Assembly (NCBI GenBank): GCA_023715185.1
Contig: JAMCAN010000004.1
Location: 1 to 64,000 of the forward strand
Reading direction: 5' to 3'
Source: Planococcus sp. MER TA 32b
GTDB lineage: Bacteria > Bacillota > Bacilli > Bacillales_A > Planococcaceae
Length of the DNA: 64,000 bases
Below the pieces are notes generated by a model that was given only the letters and a program-made list of their open reading frames with translations, made no database searches and was not told the DNA's origin. The stretch's first letter is position 1, and every line of letters starts with the position of its first letter. The position numbers were made by a program, and so were the translations under genes. Shown here piece after piece: positions 1 through 7,297 of the stretch.

Positions 1-34
1 GAGATCGCCGGTTCGATCCCGGTCGGGACCGCCA
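1..34 (+). tRNA. tRNA-Asp (3' part only)
   Basis: Cut by the window edge. The T arm and the acceptor 3' strand ending CGGGACCGCCA are visible, identical to the end I remember for Bacillus tRNA-Asp(GTC). The position just before tRNA-Phe also fits the trnD order. The anticodon is outside the window, so identity rests on the acceptor end and synteny. Confidence 0.8.
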
Positions 35-50
35 TTTTTTCAAAAAATAT

Positions 51-126
51 GGGTCAGTAGCTCAGTTGGTAGAGCATTAGATTGAAGCTCTAAGTGTCGG
101 CGGTTCGATTCCGTCCTGACCCACCA
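51..126 (+). tRNA. tRNA-Phe (GAA)
   Basis: Complete cloverleaf with acceptor GGGTCAG paired to CTGACCC, anticodon GAA at 84-86, and an encoded CCA end. Confidence 0.97.
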
Positions 127-146
127 TATTTTTAAAATTTCTCCAT

Positions 147-222
<76 letters not shown>

Positions 223-225
223 TAC

Positions 226-309
226 GGTGGGGTAGCGAAGTGGCTAAACGCGGCGGACTGTAAATCCGCTCCTTCGGGTTCGGCAGTTCGAATCTGCCCC
301 CCACCACCA
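226..309 (+). tRNA. tRNA-Tyr (GTA)
   Basis: Class II tRNA of 84 nt with a long variable arm. Anticodon GTA lies in the loop CTGTAAA, and CCA is encoded. Confidence 0.97.
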
Positions 310-315
310 GTTTTT

Positions 316-389
316 AGGGGCATAGTTTAACGGTAGAACAGAGGTCTCCAAAACCTCCGATGTGGGTTCGATTCCTACTGCCCCTGCCA
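316..389 (+). tRNA. tRNA-Trp (CCA)
   Basis: Acceptor AGGGGCA pairs with TGCCCCT. The loop CTCCAAA carries anticodon CCA, and the 3' CCA end is encoded. Confidence 0.97.
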
Positions 390-411
390 TTTTTATTAAA
401 ATATATTTCTT

Positions 412-488
412 GGCGGTCGTGGCGAAGTGGTTAACGCACCGGATTGTGATTCCGGCACTCGGGGGTTCAATTCCCCTCGTCCGCCCCA
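412..488 (+). tRNA. tRNA-His (GTG), copy 1
   Basis: Has the extra 5' G (G-1) opposite C73 that is typical of tRNA-His. Anticodon is GTG, and CCA is encoded. The acceptor stem appears to hold a T-T mismatch at position 5/68. It differs from copy 2 by one base in the variable region. Confidence 0.96.
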
Positions 489-529
489 TTTATCATTCAT
501 AATTTAATGCACTTATAAAATAATAACGT

Positions 530-606
530 GGCGGTCGTGGCGAAGTGGTTAACGCACCGGATTGTGATTCCGGCATTCGGGGGTTCAATTCCCCTCGTCC
601 GCCCCA
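530..606 (+). tRNA. tRNA-His (GTG), copy 2
   Basis: Near-identical tandem duplicate of the upstream tRNA-His, with one base changed (CATT in place of CACT). It keeps G-1, the GTG anticodon and the encoded CCA. Confidence 0.96.
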
Positions 607-615
607 TCTTATTAT

Positions 616-687
616 TGGGGTATAGCCAAGCGGTAAGGCAACGGGTTTTGATCCCGTCATGCCCTGGTTCGAATCCAGGTACCCCAG
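616..687 (+). tRNA. tRNA-Gln (TTG)
   Basis: Acceptor TGGGGTA pairs with TACCCCA, and the anticodon is TTG. The discriminator G is followed by CTT, so the CCA end is not encoded and must be added by CCA-adding enzyme. Confidence 0.95.
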
Positions 688-695
688 CTTTTAAT

Positions 696-770
696 GCGGA
701 AGTAGTTCAGTGGTAGAACGCCACCTTGCCAAGGTGGAGGTCGCGGGTTCGACCCCCGTCTTCCGCTCCA
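696..770 (+). tRNA. tRNA-Gly (GCC)
   Basis: Acceptor GCGGAAG pairs with CTTCCGC. The loop TTGCCAA carries anticodon GCC. CCA is encoded. Confidence 0.97.
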
Positions 771-776
771 AAAATT

Positions 777-850
777 GGCGGCATAGCCAAGTGGTAAGGC
801 ATGGGTCTGCAACACCCTTATCACCGGTTCGAGTCCGGTTGCCGCCTCCA
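777..850 (+). tRNA. tRNA-Cys (GCA)
   Basis: Acceptor GGCGGCA pairs with TGCCGCC. The anticodon is GCA, and CCA is encoded. Confidence 0.97.
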
Positions 851-859
851 TTATATTAT

Positions 860-943
860 GCCGGCGTGGCGGAATTGGCAGACGCGCGGGACTCAAAATC
901 CCGTTCCTTCACGGGAGTGTCGGTTCGACCCCGACCGCCGGTA
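860..943 (+). tRNA. tRNA-Leu (CAA), copy 1
   Basis: Class II tRNA with a long variable arm and loop CTCAAAA, giving anticodon CAA. The acceptor ends in discriminator A followed by TCA, so CCA is not encoded. It is the last tRNA before the first terminator of the cluster. Confidence 0.95.
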
Positions 944-946
944 TCA

Positions 947-1008
947 TAAAAGGGCCTGCCTGCCCTTTAGAAACACCGACTCTATAATCAGAGTCGGTGT
1001 TTTTTTTG
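947..1008 (+). terminator. terminator of the main tRNA cluster
   Basis: A small AAAGGGC/GCCCTTT hairpin (948-967) is followed by an 11-bp stem, ACACCGACTCT with AGAGTCGGTGT (973-1000), and eight T residues. Confidence 0.9.
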
Positions 1009-1030
1009 TTCATTTTTCATTTAAAATTGC

Positions 1031-1060
1031 TTGTCTATTTACCGGATAGTATGTTATATT
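1031..1060 (+). promoter_or_regulatory. sigma-A promoter of the second tRNA-Leu
   Basis: TTGTCT (1031-1036) and TATATT (1055-1060) are 18 nt apart. They lie between the terminator and the tRNA, giving the last tRNA-Leu its own promoter. Confidence 0.6.
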
Positions 1061-1083
1061 ACTTATTGTCGCTTAGACATTTT

Positions 1084-1167
1084 GCCGGCGTGGCGGAATT
1101 GGCAGACGCGCGGGACTCAAAATCCCGTTCCTTCACCGGAGTGTCGGTTCGACCCCGACCGCCGGTA
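1084..1167 (+). tRNA. tRNA-Leu (CAA), copy 2
   Basis: Identical to copy 1 except for one base in the variable arm (CACCGG in place of CACGGG). The CCA end is again not encoded. It stands alone with its own promoter upstream and terminator downstream. Confidence 0.95.
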
Positions 1168-1173
1168 TTATCC

Positions 1174-1197
1174 TTGCCGTATGCCAAGCGGTAAGCC
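1174..1197 (+). pseudogene. tRNA D-arm relic
   Basis: ATGCCAAGCGGTAAGCC resembles the D-arm of the upstream tRNA-Gln and tRNA-Cys (ATAGCCAAGCGGTAAGGC). It lacks any anticodon, T arm or acceptor partner. It is probably the remains of a deleted tRNA at the end of the cluster. Confidence 0.5.
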
Positions 1198-1198
1198 T

Positions 1199-1235
1199 AA
1201 AAAAGCCCTGACACCAATAGTCAGGGCTTTTTTCT
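1199..1235 (+). terminator. terminator after second tRNA-Leu
   Basis: AAAGCCCTGAC pairs with GTCAGGGCTTT across a 7-nt loop, followed by a T run. Confidence 0.9.
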
Positions 1236-1261
1236 ATCTTGATATGCAATGAACACATTAG

Positions 1262-2308
1262 CTACATTTCCGACATATGCGCAAAAGGCAGATGGGTATC
1301 TATCTTTCCATTGATGCGTTTTGCATATAATCGTTCACCGTCAATCCATTTTTGGAAATCCATCATTAAGGGAAGGCGATCCGGTCCAAGTGCAAACCCT
1401 ACTTCCAGGCTGTGCGGGAAATAAGAAGCGGTATGCAGGGTTCCGGAGGCGGTACTGTATTTCATCGAGAAAACGCCGCTGTCCAGATCGTTTAAAAGCC
1501 TGAAAGCACTGTAGGCGTCGTCAGTCTGTTTTTTGTGAGTTAACAGAGCTTGCTCACGCCGTTTTGAGTCGTCGGATTGATAGCGGTTTTCTTCTGTCAG
1601 CAATTGAAAGTGGTTGGTTGATACGGAAGCTTCCCGGACGACAACGGAACGGGGAGAGGCTTCTACGACCACTGATCTTCCGCTACGGTCCAGAAGAACA
1701 TAGCTGAACGAGCGGCGGTGGGGCAATTCTTCAAGCAGTTCAATGGCTTCACCAACATCTGTACAGTTTTCGAGTATAAGACGGCCGATCATATTGCAGA
1801 TGAACCCATCTTCTGAATTTCGTCGGTTGATGAAGTTATAGCCCATCGACAGGCCTTTTTCATTGAGCCCATCAGTGCGCCCGGTAATCTGCATAGTGGG
1901 GCCGATTGTTGCATAGCCGCCGTCAGTAGGCTGGTAAAGCGCAAATCTTCCCTCATAACCCTGAGGTGAACTGTCATAATTGCGTACCATGAAATCAGTG
2001 CCTGTTAAAATGGAACACCCACTTCTGGTGTATTCGAGGTAATAGCCGCCGAATTCACGAATGGCATCGTGCATGTTCCAGCTGAGCGCATCCGCCAGTC
2101 CGTTGATTTCTTCCCAGATTCTTGGCGCATATGTTAAAAGCATGTCTCGCGCTTCATTTTCGTTGATCATCAAATGCCGGTTTGACGTGCCGAATTGTTT
2201 TCGGCGATTTGGCAGAATGAACGAATCCTTCAATTTTAATCCTTGCATATAACCGAAGTCGTAATGGCTTCCCCGGAATTGGATTACATCAGTATAGATA
2301 GGTTTCAA
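1262..2308 (-). CDS. C45 family autoproteolytic acyltransferase/hydrolase
   Basis: 348 aa. Resembles the acyl-CoA:6-aminopenicillanate acyltransferase (peptidase C45, Ntn-hydrolase) family. The family cleaves itself before a cysteine, which then acts as N-terminal nucleophile; here that residue is Cys98 in SGCS, followed by a VRNYD motif. Further family-like blocks are GRTDGLNEKGLSMGYN and a C-terminal segment ending in LPLMMDFQKW. In low-GC Gram-positives these proteins are mostly uncharacterised amide hydrolases, so the substrate is unknown. It is an apparently single gene, transcribed away from the B3/4 protein gene, with no signal peptide visible. The family call is firm; the function is inferred. 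Confidence 0.85.
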   Translation of the reverse strand: MKPIYTDVIQFRGSHYDFGYMQGLKLKDSFILPNRRKQFGTSNRHLMINENEARDMLLTYAPRIWEEINGLADALSWNMHDAIREFGGYYLEYTRSGCSILTGTDFMVRNYDSSPQGYEGRFALYQPTDGGYATIGPTMQITGRTDGLNEKGLSMGYNFINRRNSEDGFICNMIGRLILENCTDVGEAIELLEELPHRRSFSYVLLDRSGRSVVVEASPRSVVVREASVSTNHFQLLTEENRYQSDDSKRREQALLTHKKQTDDAYSAFRLLNDLDSGVFSMKYSTASGTLHTASYFPHSLEVGFALGPDRLPLMMDFQKWIDGERLYAKRINGKIDTHLPFAHMSEM

Positions 2309-2364
2309 AGTCAGATCCCTCTTTTATTAAGATTATTCCGAGTGTACTGCATGTAAGCGCTGAC

Positions 2365-2408
2365 CGAAAAGAAATATGCCTGAGCAGTGTTAACCGGCTC
2401 AGGCATAT
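2365..2408 (-). terminator. terminator of the B3/4 protein gene
   Basis: ATATGCCTGAGC pairs with GCTCAGGCATAT immediately after the stop codon. On the minus strand a T-rich stretch follows. Confidence 0.85.
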
Positions 2409-2410
2409 TG

Positions 2411-3082
2411 TCAGATGACATAAAAATCTGCGTCTCCGCCATTGATGCCTGTAAACATATTGGCGGCGGCTGCGAGAAGTTCGAGTGCTGTATCACGGTC
2501 CATCGATGGGCGCAGATAAAAGATATGCAACGCGTTTTTTGTCTGTTCGGTTACGGCAGTCCGTTTTGAATCTACATAGGGGCTGCCGAACGCGCCTTTC
2601 CGGTCTTTTGTGACAAGTATGTTGGTTAGTGTATTCAGCCGGTTATTGATGCCTTCATATTGATCATTGTCCGTTCCGATCGTTATGGTGACATCACCTT
2701 CGATTTTATCGGCATCGTAAAGTCCCAGCGGAATTTCATATTGAAGCGAAAGAAAGTTATTCATATCGACACCGGAATGTACGGGCGTGAGATAATTTTG
2801 TTTCCTGACTCTCCGGAACAGCGCTTCTGCTGAAGGGCGGTAGCGGTTCGGGTCAGCGCCAAGCGCTTTCCAGTTTACTTTCCATTCGAGAAGTCCTGGG
2901 TAATCACTCAGCTCTTTATCTTCCAGCTCGAAGAATAATTGTTCCTGGAAGAGCTGGAGACGGCCTTTTAACATTTGAGGTGAATCGGAAACGGTGATAT
3001 TGTTATAATGAATGATTCCTATTTTAAAGTCAGAAAGAATTTCAGAAATACGGGGATCGACTGTTGTTTCCACTGCACTCAT
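2411..3082 (-). CDS. B3/4 domain-containing protein
   Basis: 223 aa. Matches free-standing proteins built from the B3/B4 domain of the phenylalanyl-tRNA synthetase beta subunit, the fold used for editing. The recognisable core runs from LEWKVNWKALGADPNRYRPS, where the conserved arginine/asparagine-rich block sits, to the VTITIGTD and GINNRLNTLTNILVTKD strands. Free-standing family members may hydrolyse mischarged tRNA, but no specific role can be read here. The start follows AAAGGATG closely. It is divergent from queG, and the two 5' regions are separated by only about 57 nt. Confidence 0.85.
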   Translation of the reverse strand: MSAVETTVDPRISEILSDFKIGIIHYNNITVSDSPQMLKGRLQLFQEQLFFELEDKELSDYPGLLEWKVNWKALGADPNRYRPSAEALFRRVRKQNYLTPVHSGVDMNNFLSLQYEIPLGLYDADKIEGDVTITIGTDNDQYEGINNRLNTLTNILVTKDRKGAFGSPYVDSKRTAVTEQTKNALHIFYLRPSMDRDTALELLAAAANMFTGINGGDADFYVI

Positions 3083-3139
3083 CCTTTCACATCAGCATTT
3101 ACTTTATCGTATCATATATTCACAGAAGGGGTTATCAGC

Positions 3140-4285
3140 ATGAATCTTGTACAATTTCAAAAAGAGCTCGTTGCTTATGCCTCGGAAATCGGAATAGATA
3201 AAATCGGTTTTGCTTCAGCAGAGCCTTTCTTTAATTTGAAGCATCAATTGATACGCCAGCAGCAGCTGCAGTATCAGTCGGGTTTTGAAGAATCGGATGT
3301 CGAAAAACGGACGCATCCGGAATTGTTATTGGAAGAAGCCGTTACGATCATCTCTATTGCAATCGCTTATCCTTCAAAGATGAATGACGCGCCGCAAGGG
3401 ACAAAGGGAGCAAGGCGCGGTATATTTTCCCGTTCATCCTGGGGGAAGGATTATCATTCAGCTTTGCGTGAGCGGCTGACATTATTGGAAGCGTTCATCG
3501 CCGCACATTATCCGGATGCACGCATGCGTTCGATGGTGGATACTGGAGAATTGTCGGACCGTGCTGTCGCTGAACGCGCAGGAATCGGCTGGAGTGCGAA
3601 GAACACCAATATCATTACGCCGGAATTCGGCTCTTATGTTTATCTGGGAGAAATGATCACCAATATCCCGTTTACGCTGAATGAACCGATGGAAGATCAA
3701 TGTGGCGACTGCCGGCTGTGCATCGATACCTGTCCGACAGGGGCCATTGTGGAAGGCGGGCAGTTGAACGCCCAGCGCTGTATTTCTTTTTTGACGCAGA
3801 CGAAAGGCTTTCTGCCGGATGAATTCCGTCCGAAAATCGGCAATCGGCTGTATGGCTGTGACACCTGCCAAACGGTTTGTCCAAAAAATAAACGGAAAGC
3901 GAATCAGATTCATCCCGAATTTGAACCCGATCCGGAAATAGCCAAGCCATTGCTTGAGCCTTTATTGAAGATATCAAATAAGGAGTTTAAAGAGAAGTTC
4001 GGTTATGTATCCGGGTCCTGGAGAGGAAAAAAACCGATTCAGCGAAATGCGATACTTGCTTTGGCGCATTTCAAAGAAGTAAGCGCTGTGCCGGCATTGA
4101 TCGACTTGCTGGAATCGGATGAACGTCCGGTCATACGCGGTACGGCTGCCTGGGCAATCGGAAAGATTGGCACGGCTGAAGGGCTGCATGCTTTGAAAAA
4201 GGCGGAAGAACGGGAAACAGACAGCGAAGCGCTGGAGGAAATTCAAAAAGGATTGGCATTTTTTGCTGAAGAATCGAAAGGATAA
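3140..4285 (+). CDS. queG: epoxyqueuosine reductase QueG
   Basis: 381 aa from the ATG at 3140, preceded by AGAAGGGG; the frame stays open further upstream without an SD. QueG is a cobalamin and 4Fe-4S enzyme that reduces epoxyqueuosine to queuosine in tRNA, the last step of Q34 synthesis. Two ferredoxin-like clusters are visible: CGDCRLCIDTCPTG and CDTCQTVCPKN. An N-terminal cobalamin-binding domain includes the VDTGELSDRAVAERAGIGW block. The C-terminus carries PBS-lyase/HEAT-like repeats (PVIRGTAAWAIGKIG), as in the B. subtilis protein. trmL follows with almost no gap, making a two-gene tRNA-modification operon. Confidence 0.96.
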   Translation: MNLVQFQKELVAYASEIGIDKIGFASAEPFFNLKHQLIRQQQLQYQSGFEESDVEKRTHPELLLEEAVTIISIAIAYPSKMNDAPQGTKGARRGIFSRSSWGKDYHSALRERLTLLEAFIAAHYPDARMRSMVDTGELSDRAVAERAGIGWSAKNTNIITPEFGSYVYLGEMITNIPFTLNEPMEDQCGDCRLCIDTCPTGAIVEGGQLNAQRCISFLTQTKGFLPDEFRPKIGNRLYGCDTCQTVCPKNKRKANQIHPEFEPDPEIAKPLLEPLLKISNKEFKEKFGYVSGSWRGKKPIQRNAILALAHFKEVSAVPALIDLLESDERPVIRGTAAWAIGKIGTAEGLHALKKAEERETDSEALEEIQKGLAFFAEESKG

Positions 4286-4294
4286 GTGAAGAGA

Positions 4295-4768
4295 GTGGCC
4301 ATTAATATTGTTTTATATCAGCCGTTGATACCGGCGAATACAGGAAATATCGCACGTTCTTGCGCCGGAACAGGAGTCAGATTGCATCTGGTGCGGCCGC
4401 TTGGATTTTCAACGGATGATAAAATGTTGAAACGTGCGGGACTGGATTATTGGGAGCATGTGGATTTGACGTATCATGATTCTTTGCAGGAGCTGTTTGA
4501 CAGTTACCCGGATGGCGAGTTTTATTACATTACAAAATTCGGTTCCAAACCGCATACGACATTCGATTTTTCAGATCAGGAAAAAGATCATTTCTTCGTG
4601 TTCGGACAGGAAACGAAAGGGTTGCCGCCGGAATTGCTCGAAGCGAACCCGGATCATTGCCTGCGGATTCCGATGAATGATAATATCCGTTCCTTGAATC
4701 TTTCCAATACCGCTGCGATTCTCATGTATGAAGCACTGCGCCAGCAGGGATATCCTGGCTTAGAATAA
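4295..4768 (+). CDS. trmL: tRNA (cytidine/uridine-2'-O-)-methyltransferase TrmL
   Basis: 157 aa SPOUT methyltransferase that modifies the wobble base Nm34 of tRNA-Leu; the B. subtilis homologue was formerly called CspR. Visible family motifs are PANTGNIARSC at the N-terminus, HLVRPLGFS, FVFGQETKGLP, and the knot region RIPMNDNIRSLNLSNTAAI. A GTG at 4286 directly abuts the queG stop, but the AAAGGATAAG SD is better placed for the GTG at 4295. Starting there gives MAINIVLYQP, which aligns with the family start. The pairing of a leucine wobble methylase with queG next to a tRNA cluster is consistent. Confidence 0.94.
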   Translation: MAINIVLYQPLIPANTGNIARSCAGTGVRLHLVRPLGFSTDDKMLKRAGLDYWEHVDLTYHDSLQELFDSYPDGEFYYITKFGSKPHTTFDFSDQEKDHFFVFGQETKGLPPELLEANPDHCLRIPMNDNIRSLNLSNTAAILMYEALRQQGYPGLE

Positions 4769-4770
4769 AG

Positions 4771-4810
4771 TAAAAAAAGGACAGCGGAAATTTATCCGCT
4801 GTCCTTTTTC
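4771..4810. terminator. bidirectional terminator trmL / small ORF
   Basis: AAAAAGGACAGCGG pairs with CCGCTGTCCTTTTT. It serves trmL and the convergent small ORF at 4815-4913. Confidence 0.9.
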
Positions 4811-4814
4811 AATG

Positions 4815-4913
4815 CTATTCTTTATCGTAAGTACCTGGTTTGTCGTCGTATCCAGCAGTGAAAATAGCTGCAAGGAAAGCAACACAAACGCCTAGAATAA
4901 GGATTAAGTTCAT
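4815..4913 (-). CDS. 32-aa putative small membrane protein
   Basis: A short frame with a perfect AAGGAGG Shine-Dalgarno (4923-4929) 9 nt before its ATG. The product begins MNLILILGVCVAFLAAIF, a single predicted transmembrane helix, and ends in a charged tail with GYDDKPGTYDKE. It sits convergent to trmL and shares its terminator. I do not recognise the family with certainty. It resembles the small one-helix subunits or regulators of membrane complexes in general build only. The strong SD, hydrophobic composition and clean terminator argue that it is real. Confidence 0.75.
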   Translation of the reverse strand: MNLILILGVCVAFLAAIFTAGYDDKPGTYDKE

Positions 4914-5105
4914 TTATAACGACCTCCTTGAAATATGCATCTTAGTTTAGTATAGCGGAAAGCAGGGAAAAATGAAATATAAGTCCTTATTGAAATATGG
5001 AGATTTTCTGTCGGTTCAATTTTTTTTTAAAACTATTGAAACTGATTCGGGTTTCATTCGTATACTAAGGTAGTGAAAATATCTAGTAGGAAAGGTTGAT
5101 CATTG

Positions 5106-5411
5106 ATGAAAATGAAAATTTCAGCTGCCTTGCTGTGGGTTTCAGCTATCGCAGAAGGATTCCTAGCCATTCCGTTTCTGGGCGGATCGTTCGTTATCAG
5201 CACAGGCTACGCCGCACTTGGTTTCATGTTCGTTCTTCACGCAGTAACGCTGTTCTTCTGTTTCCGTGAATACTCGCCGAAATCCGGACCAATTCTGGGC
5301 TTAATCACAAGTTTGTTAGCCTGGATTCCGCTTATCGGTTGGGCATTGCACTTGCTTAGCGCAATCGTGCTATTCATCAACGCAGCTGTTGCCAGCCGCC
5401 CGCGCATCTAA
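5106..5411 (+). CDS. small integral membrane protein, unknown function
   Basis: 101 aa starting with MKMKISAALLW. A TTG start one codon earlier is possible, but AGGAAAGG fits the ATG at 5106. Hydrophobic segments at about residues 4-22, 31-52, 62-83 and 83-97 suggest three or four membrane helices with very short loops. It is monocistronic, with a terminator immediately after. A TTGAAA/TATACT pair upstream has a long 19-nt spacer. No enzymatic motif is visible, and I do not recognise the family. Confidence 0.8.
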   Translation: MKMKISAALLWVSAIAEGFLAIPFLGGSFVISTGYAALGFMFVLHAVTLFFCFREYSPKSGPILGLITSLLAWIPLIGWALHLLSAIVLFINAAVASRPRI

Positions 5412-5416
5412 ACTAT

Positions 5417-5441
5417 AACCGCCTGAAATGGCGGTTTTTTT
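5417..5441 (+). terminator. terminator
   Basis: AACCGCC pairs with GGCGGTT across a short loop, followed by seven T residues. Confidence 0.88.
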
Positions 5442-5457
5442 GTGCGTTTATTTCAGT

Positions 5458-5485
5458 TTGGAGTTTAAACTCGAAAATGTAGTAT
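5458..5485 (+). promoter_or_regulatory. promoter of aldo/keto reductase gene with palindromic operator candidate
   Basis: TTGGAG (5458-5463) and TAGTAT (5480-5485) have a 16-nt spacer. The perfect 12-bp palindrome GAGTTTAAACTC (5461-5472) overlaps the -35 box and spacer, a position suited to a repressor site. The cognate regulator is unknown. Confidence 0.5.
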
Positions 5486-5522
5486 TGAATTCTGTACAAT
5501 AAAAGAAGAAAGGGTGAGTGGA

Positions 5523-6353
5523 ATGAATTTGACGATCAATTCAACAAAAACATTACATAATGGAGTGGAGATGCCGCGATTCGGTTTGGGCGTCTATAAA
5601 ATGACGGACAAGGAAGAGGCGGTCAACGCAATGATCGCCGCAATTGATGCCGGCTACAAGGCAATTGATACGGCGGCTGTTTATGAAAACGAGCAGGAAG
5701 TTGGGGAAGCGGTCCGGAATGCTTCTGTGAAAAGGGAAGATTTGTTCATCACGTCGAAAGTCTGGAATACGGATCAGGGCTATGATCAGACGCTGCGCGC
5801 TTTTGAAGCGTCTCTGGAGCGGCTCGGGTTCGATTACCTGGATCTTTATCTGACGCATTGGGCAGTGCCGGGAAAATATGAAGAGACATACCGGGCGATC
5901 CAGCGGCTATATGATGAAAAGCTGGTGCGCTCAATCGGCGTTTCGAACCATCATCAGCCACATTTGGAGCGGATCCTGGCAAAAGCGAATACAAAGCCGA
6001 TGGTCAATCAGATTGAATTGCATCCCCAATTGACACAGGAACCGCTGCGCGAATTCTGTGCGCAGCAGGAAATAGCAGTTACTTCCTGGTCACCGCTTGC
6101 ACGTGGCCGTTTGCTGGATGACGCCGTACTGGCTGAAATTGCAGCTAAGCACACTAAGACGATTGCACAGGTGATCATCCGCTGGCATCTGCAGAATGAC
6201 CTCATCGTCATTCCGAAATCTGTGACGCCGTCACGGATTGCTGAAAATGGAGATATCTATGATTTTTCGCTGGCTGCCGATGAAATGGCAGCGATCGATG
6301 GATTGAACCGGGACTGGCGTTCGGGTACGAATCCTGACGACATCAAAGGCTAA
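5523..6353 (+). CDS. aldo/keto reductase (YvgN/glyoxal reductase type)
   Basis: 276 aa NADPH-dependent oxidoreductase with a TIM barrel, cytosolic. The tetrad is visible: Asp in DTAAVY, Tyr of the same motif, Lys in TSKVWN and His in LYLTHW. The cofactor-binding block is IPKSVTPSRIAEN. Closest in style to B. subtilis YvgN and YtbE, which reduce methylglyoxal and other aldehydes. The start was chosen at ATG 5523, with AGAAAGGG about 9 nt upstream; a GTG at 5514 is in frame but lacks spacing. It is monocistronic and shares a terminator with the convergent pseudouridine synthase gene. Confidence 0.93.
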   Translation: MNLTINSTKTLHNGVEMPRFGLGVYKMTDKEEAVNAMIAAIDAGYKAIDTAAVYENEQEVGEAVRNASVKREDLFITSKVWNTDQGYDQTLRAFEASLERLGFDYLDLYLTHWAVPGKYEETYRAIQRLYDEKLVRSIGVSNHHQPHLERILAKANTKPMVNQIELHPQLTQEPLREFCAQQEIAVTSWSPLARGRLLDDAVLAEIAAKHTKTIAQVIIRWHLQNDLIVIPKSVTPSRIAENGDIYDFSLAADEMAAIDGLNRDWRSGTNPDDIKG

Positions 6354-6354
6354 G

Positions 6355-6395
6355 AAAAAGAAGTTCCCTCTATTATGAAAGGGAACTTCTTTTCT
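6355..6395. terminator. bidirectional terminator
   Basis: AAGAAGTTCCCT pairs with AGGGAACTTCTT, with A and T runs on the two sides. It serves the convergent reductase and synthase genes. Confidence 0.92.
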
Positions 6396-6397
6396 TA

Positions 6398-7243
6398 TTA
6401 TCTCGCTTTATCTTCAACTACGATTTTTTCATCTGTAAACGGATGGATGAATGACATCCGGAAAGCGTGCAGGTGATAAGCGCCGTCCTGAGTCGGCGGT
6501 CCGCCGTATAACTCGTCACCGATGATCGGATGTCCGATATGGGAGAGGTGGGTACGGATCTGATGCGTCCGGCCGGTTTCAAGAGACAGCTGCAGGAGCG
6601 ACTTGCCTTCCATATGGCGTAGCAATTTATAATGCGTAACAGCGCTTTGGCCTGTTGGTGATACCATACGGCGTGTTGGATGATGCCGGTCGCGGCCGAT
6701 GGCGAAGTCGATAGTACCGGATTTATTGTGCACTTTGCCTTTAACGACAGCCTCGTAATCGCGTACCAATTGTTTCTGTTCCAGCATGCGGTCCAGGATG
6801 TTTTTCGCTACGGGGTGCTTCGCTACCATCAACAGCCCAGAAGTCCCCTGGTCGAGCCTGTGGACGTGTTCGCCGTAAGAGCCGCCGCCGCGGATGATGT
6901 GGCCGATGACGGCGTTGATGAATGTGTCATTTTGTCCGATTTCATTGGGGTGCGTGTTCATGCCTTTTGGCTTTTGGGCAATCAGGAAATGTTCGTCTTC
7001 GAAGAGCACAGGCAATTCGATGTCGTGGTTGGGTTCGTAAGGCGAATCTGCTTTCGGCAGATCGAATTGCAGGACCGTCCCTTTCGCAAGCGGTTCTTTC
7101 CACACGACTTCCTGAAACTTATCGTTCTTCACGGATTTCGCCATGCGCAGCTCATGAACGACTTTCTTGCCGAGGCCCCATTCAGTGCGCAGCAATTCTT
7201 CGACGGTCATGCCGTCATCTTTGATTTCGTAATTCCAGCTCAT
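6398..7243 (-). CDS. RluA-family 23S rRNA pseudouridine synthase
   Basis: 281 aa from ATG 7243, which has GGAGG 7 nt upstream; nine extra codons upstream contain that SD. The catalytic block HRLDQGTSGLLMVAK holds the active aspartate. TGRTHQIRTHLSHIGHPIIGDELYGG is the second RluA signature. The N-terminal S4-like portion is short (MTVEELLRTEWGLGKK). Probably one of the three RluA-type paralogues usual in Bacillales (YhcT, YjbO and YlyB types); the site on rRNA cannot be read from sequence. Confidence 0.93.
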   Translation of the reverse strand: MSWNYEIKDDGMTVEELLRTEWGLGKKVVHELRMAKSVKNDKFQEVVWKEPLAKGTVLQFDLPKADSPYEPNHDIELPVLFEDEHFLIAQKPKGMNTHPNEIGQNDTFINAVIGHIIRGGGSYGEHVHRLDQGTSGLLMVAKHPVAKNILDRMLEQKQLVRDYEAVVKGKVHNKSGTIDFAIGRDRHHPTRRMVSPTGQSAVTHYKLLRHMEGKSLLQLSLETGRTHQIRTHLSHIGHPIIGDELYGGPPTQDGAYHLHAFRMSFIHPFTDEKIVVEDKAR

Positions 7244-7257
7244 TTTGTTTCCTCCAT

Positions 7258-7296
7258 AAAAAAAGAGCATGCGCAGTGCACATTGCCCTCTTGTCA
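7258..7296 (-). terminator. probable terminator of the thioredoxin-like gene
   Basis: On the minus strand an imperfect hairpin (AGAG...ATGTGC act GCGCAT...CTCT) is followed by seven T residues, just before the pseudouridine synthase SD. Confidence 0.55.
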
Positions 7297-7297
7297 G

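Noticed and set aside
244-1252. Several open frames of 60-82 codons over the tRNA region on both strands
   Set aside because: They translate tRNA genes and their repeats; no SD or codon signal, and the tRNA folds are unambiguous.
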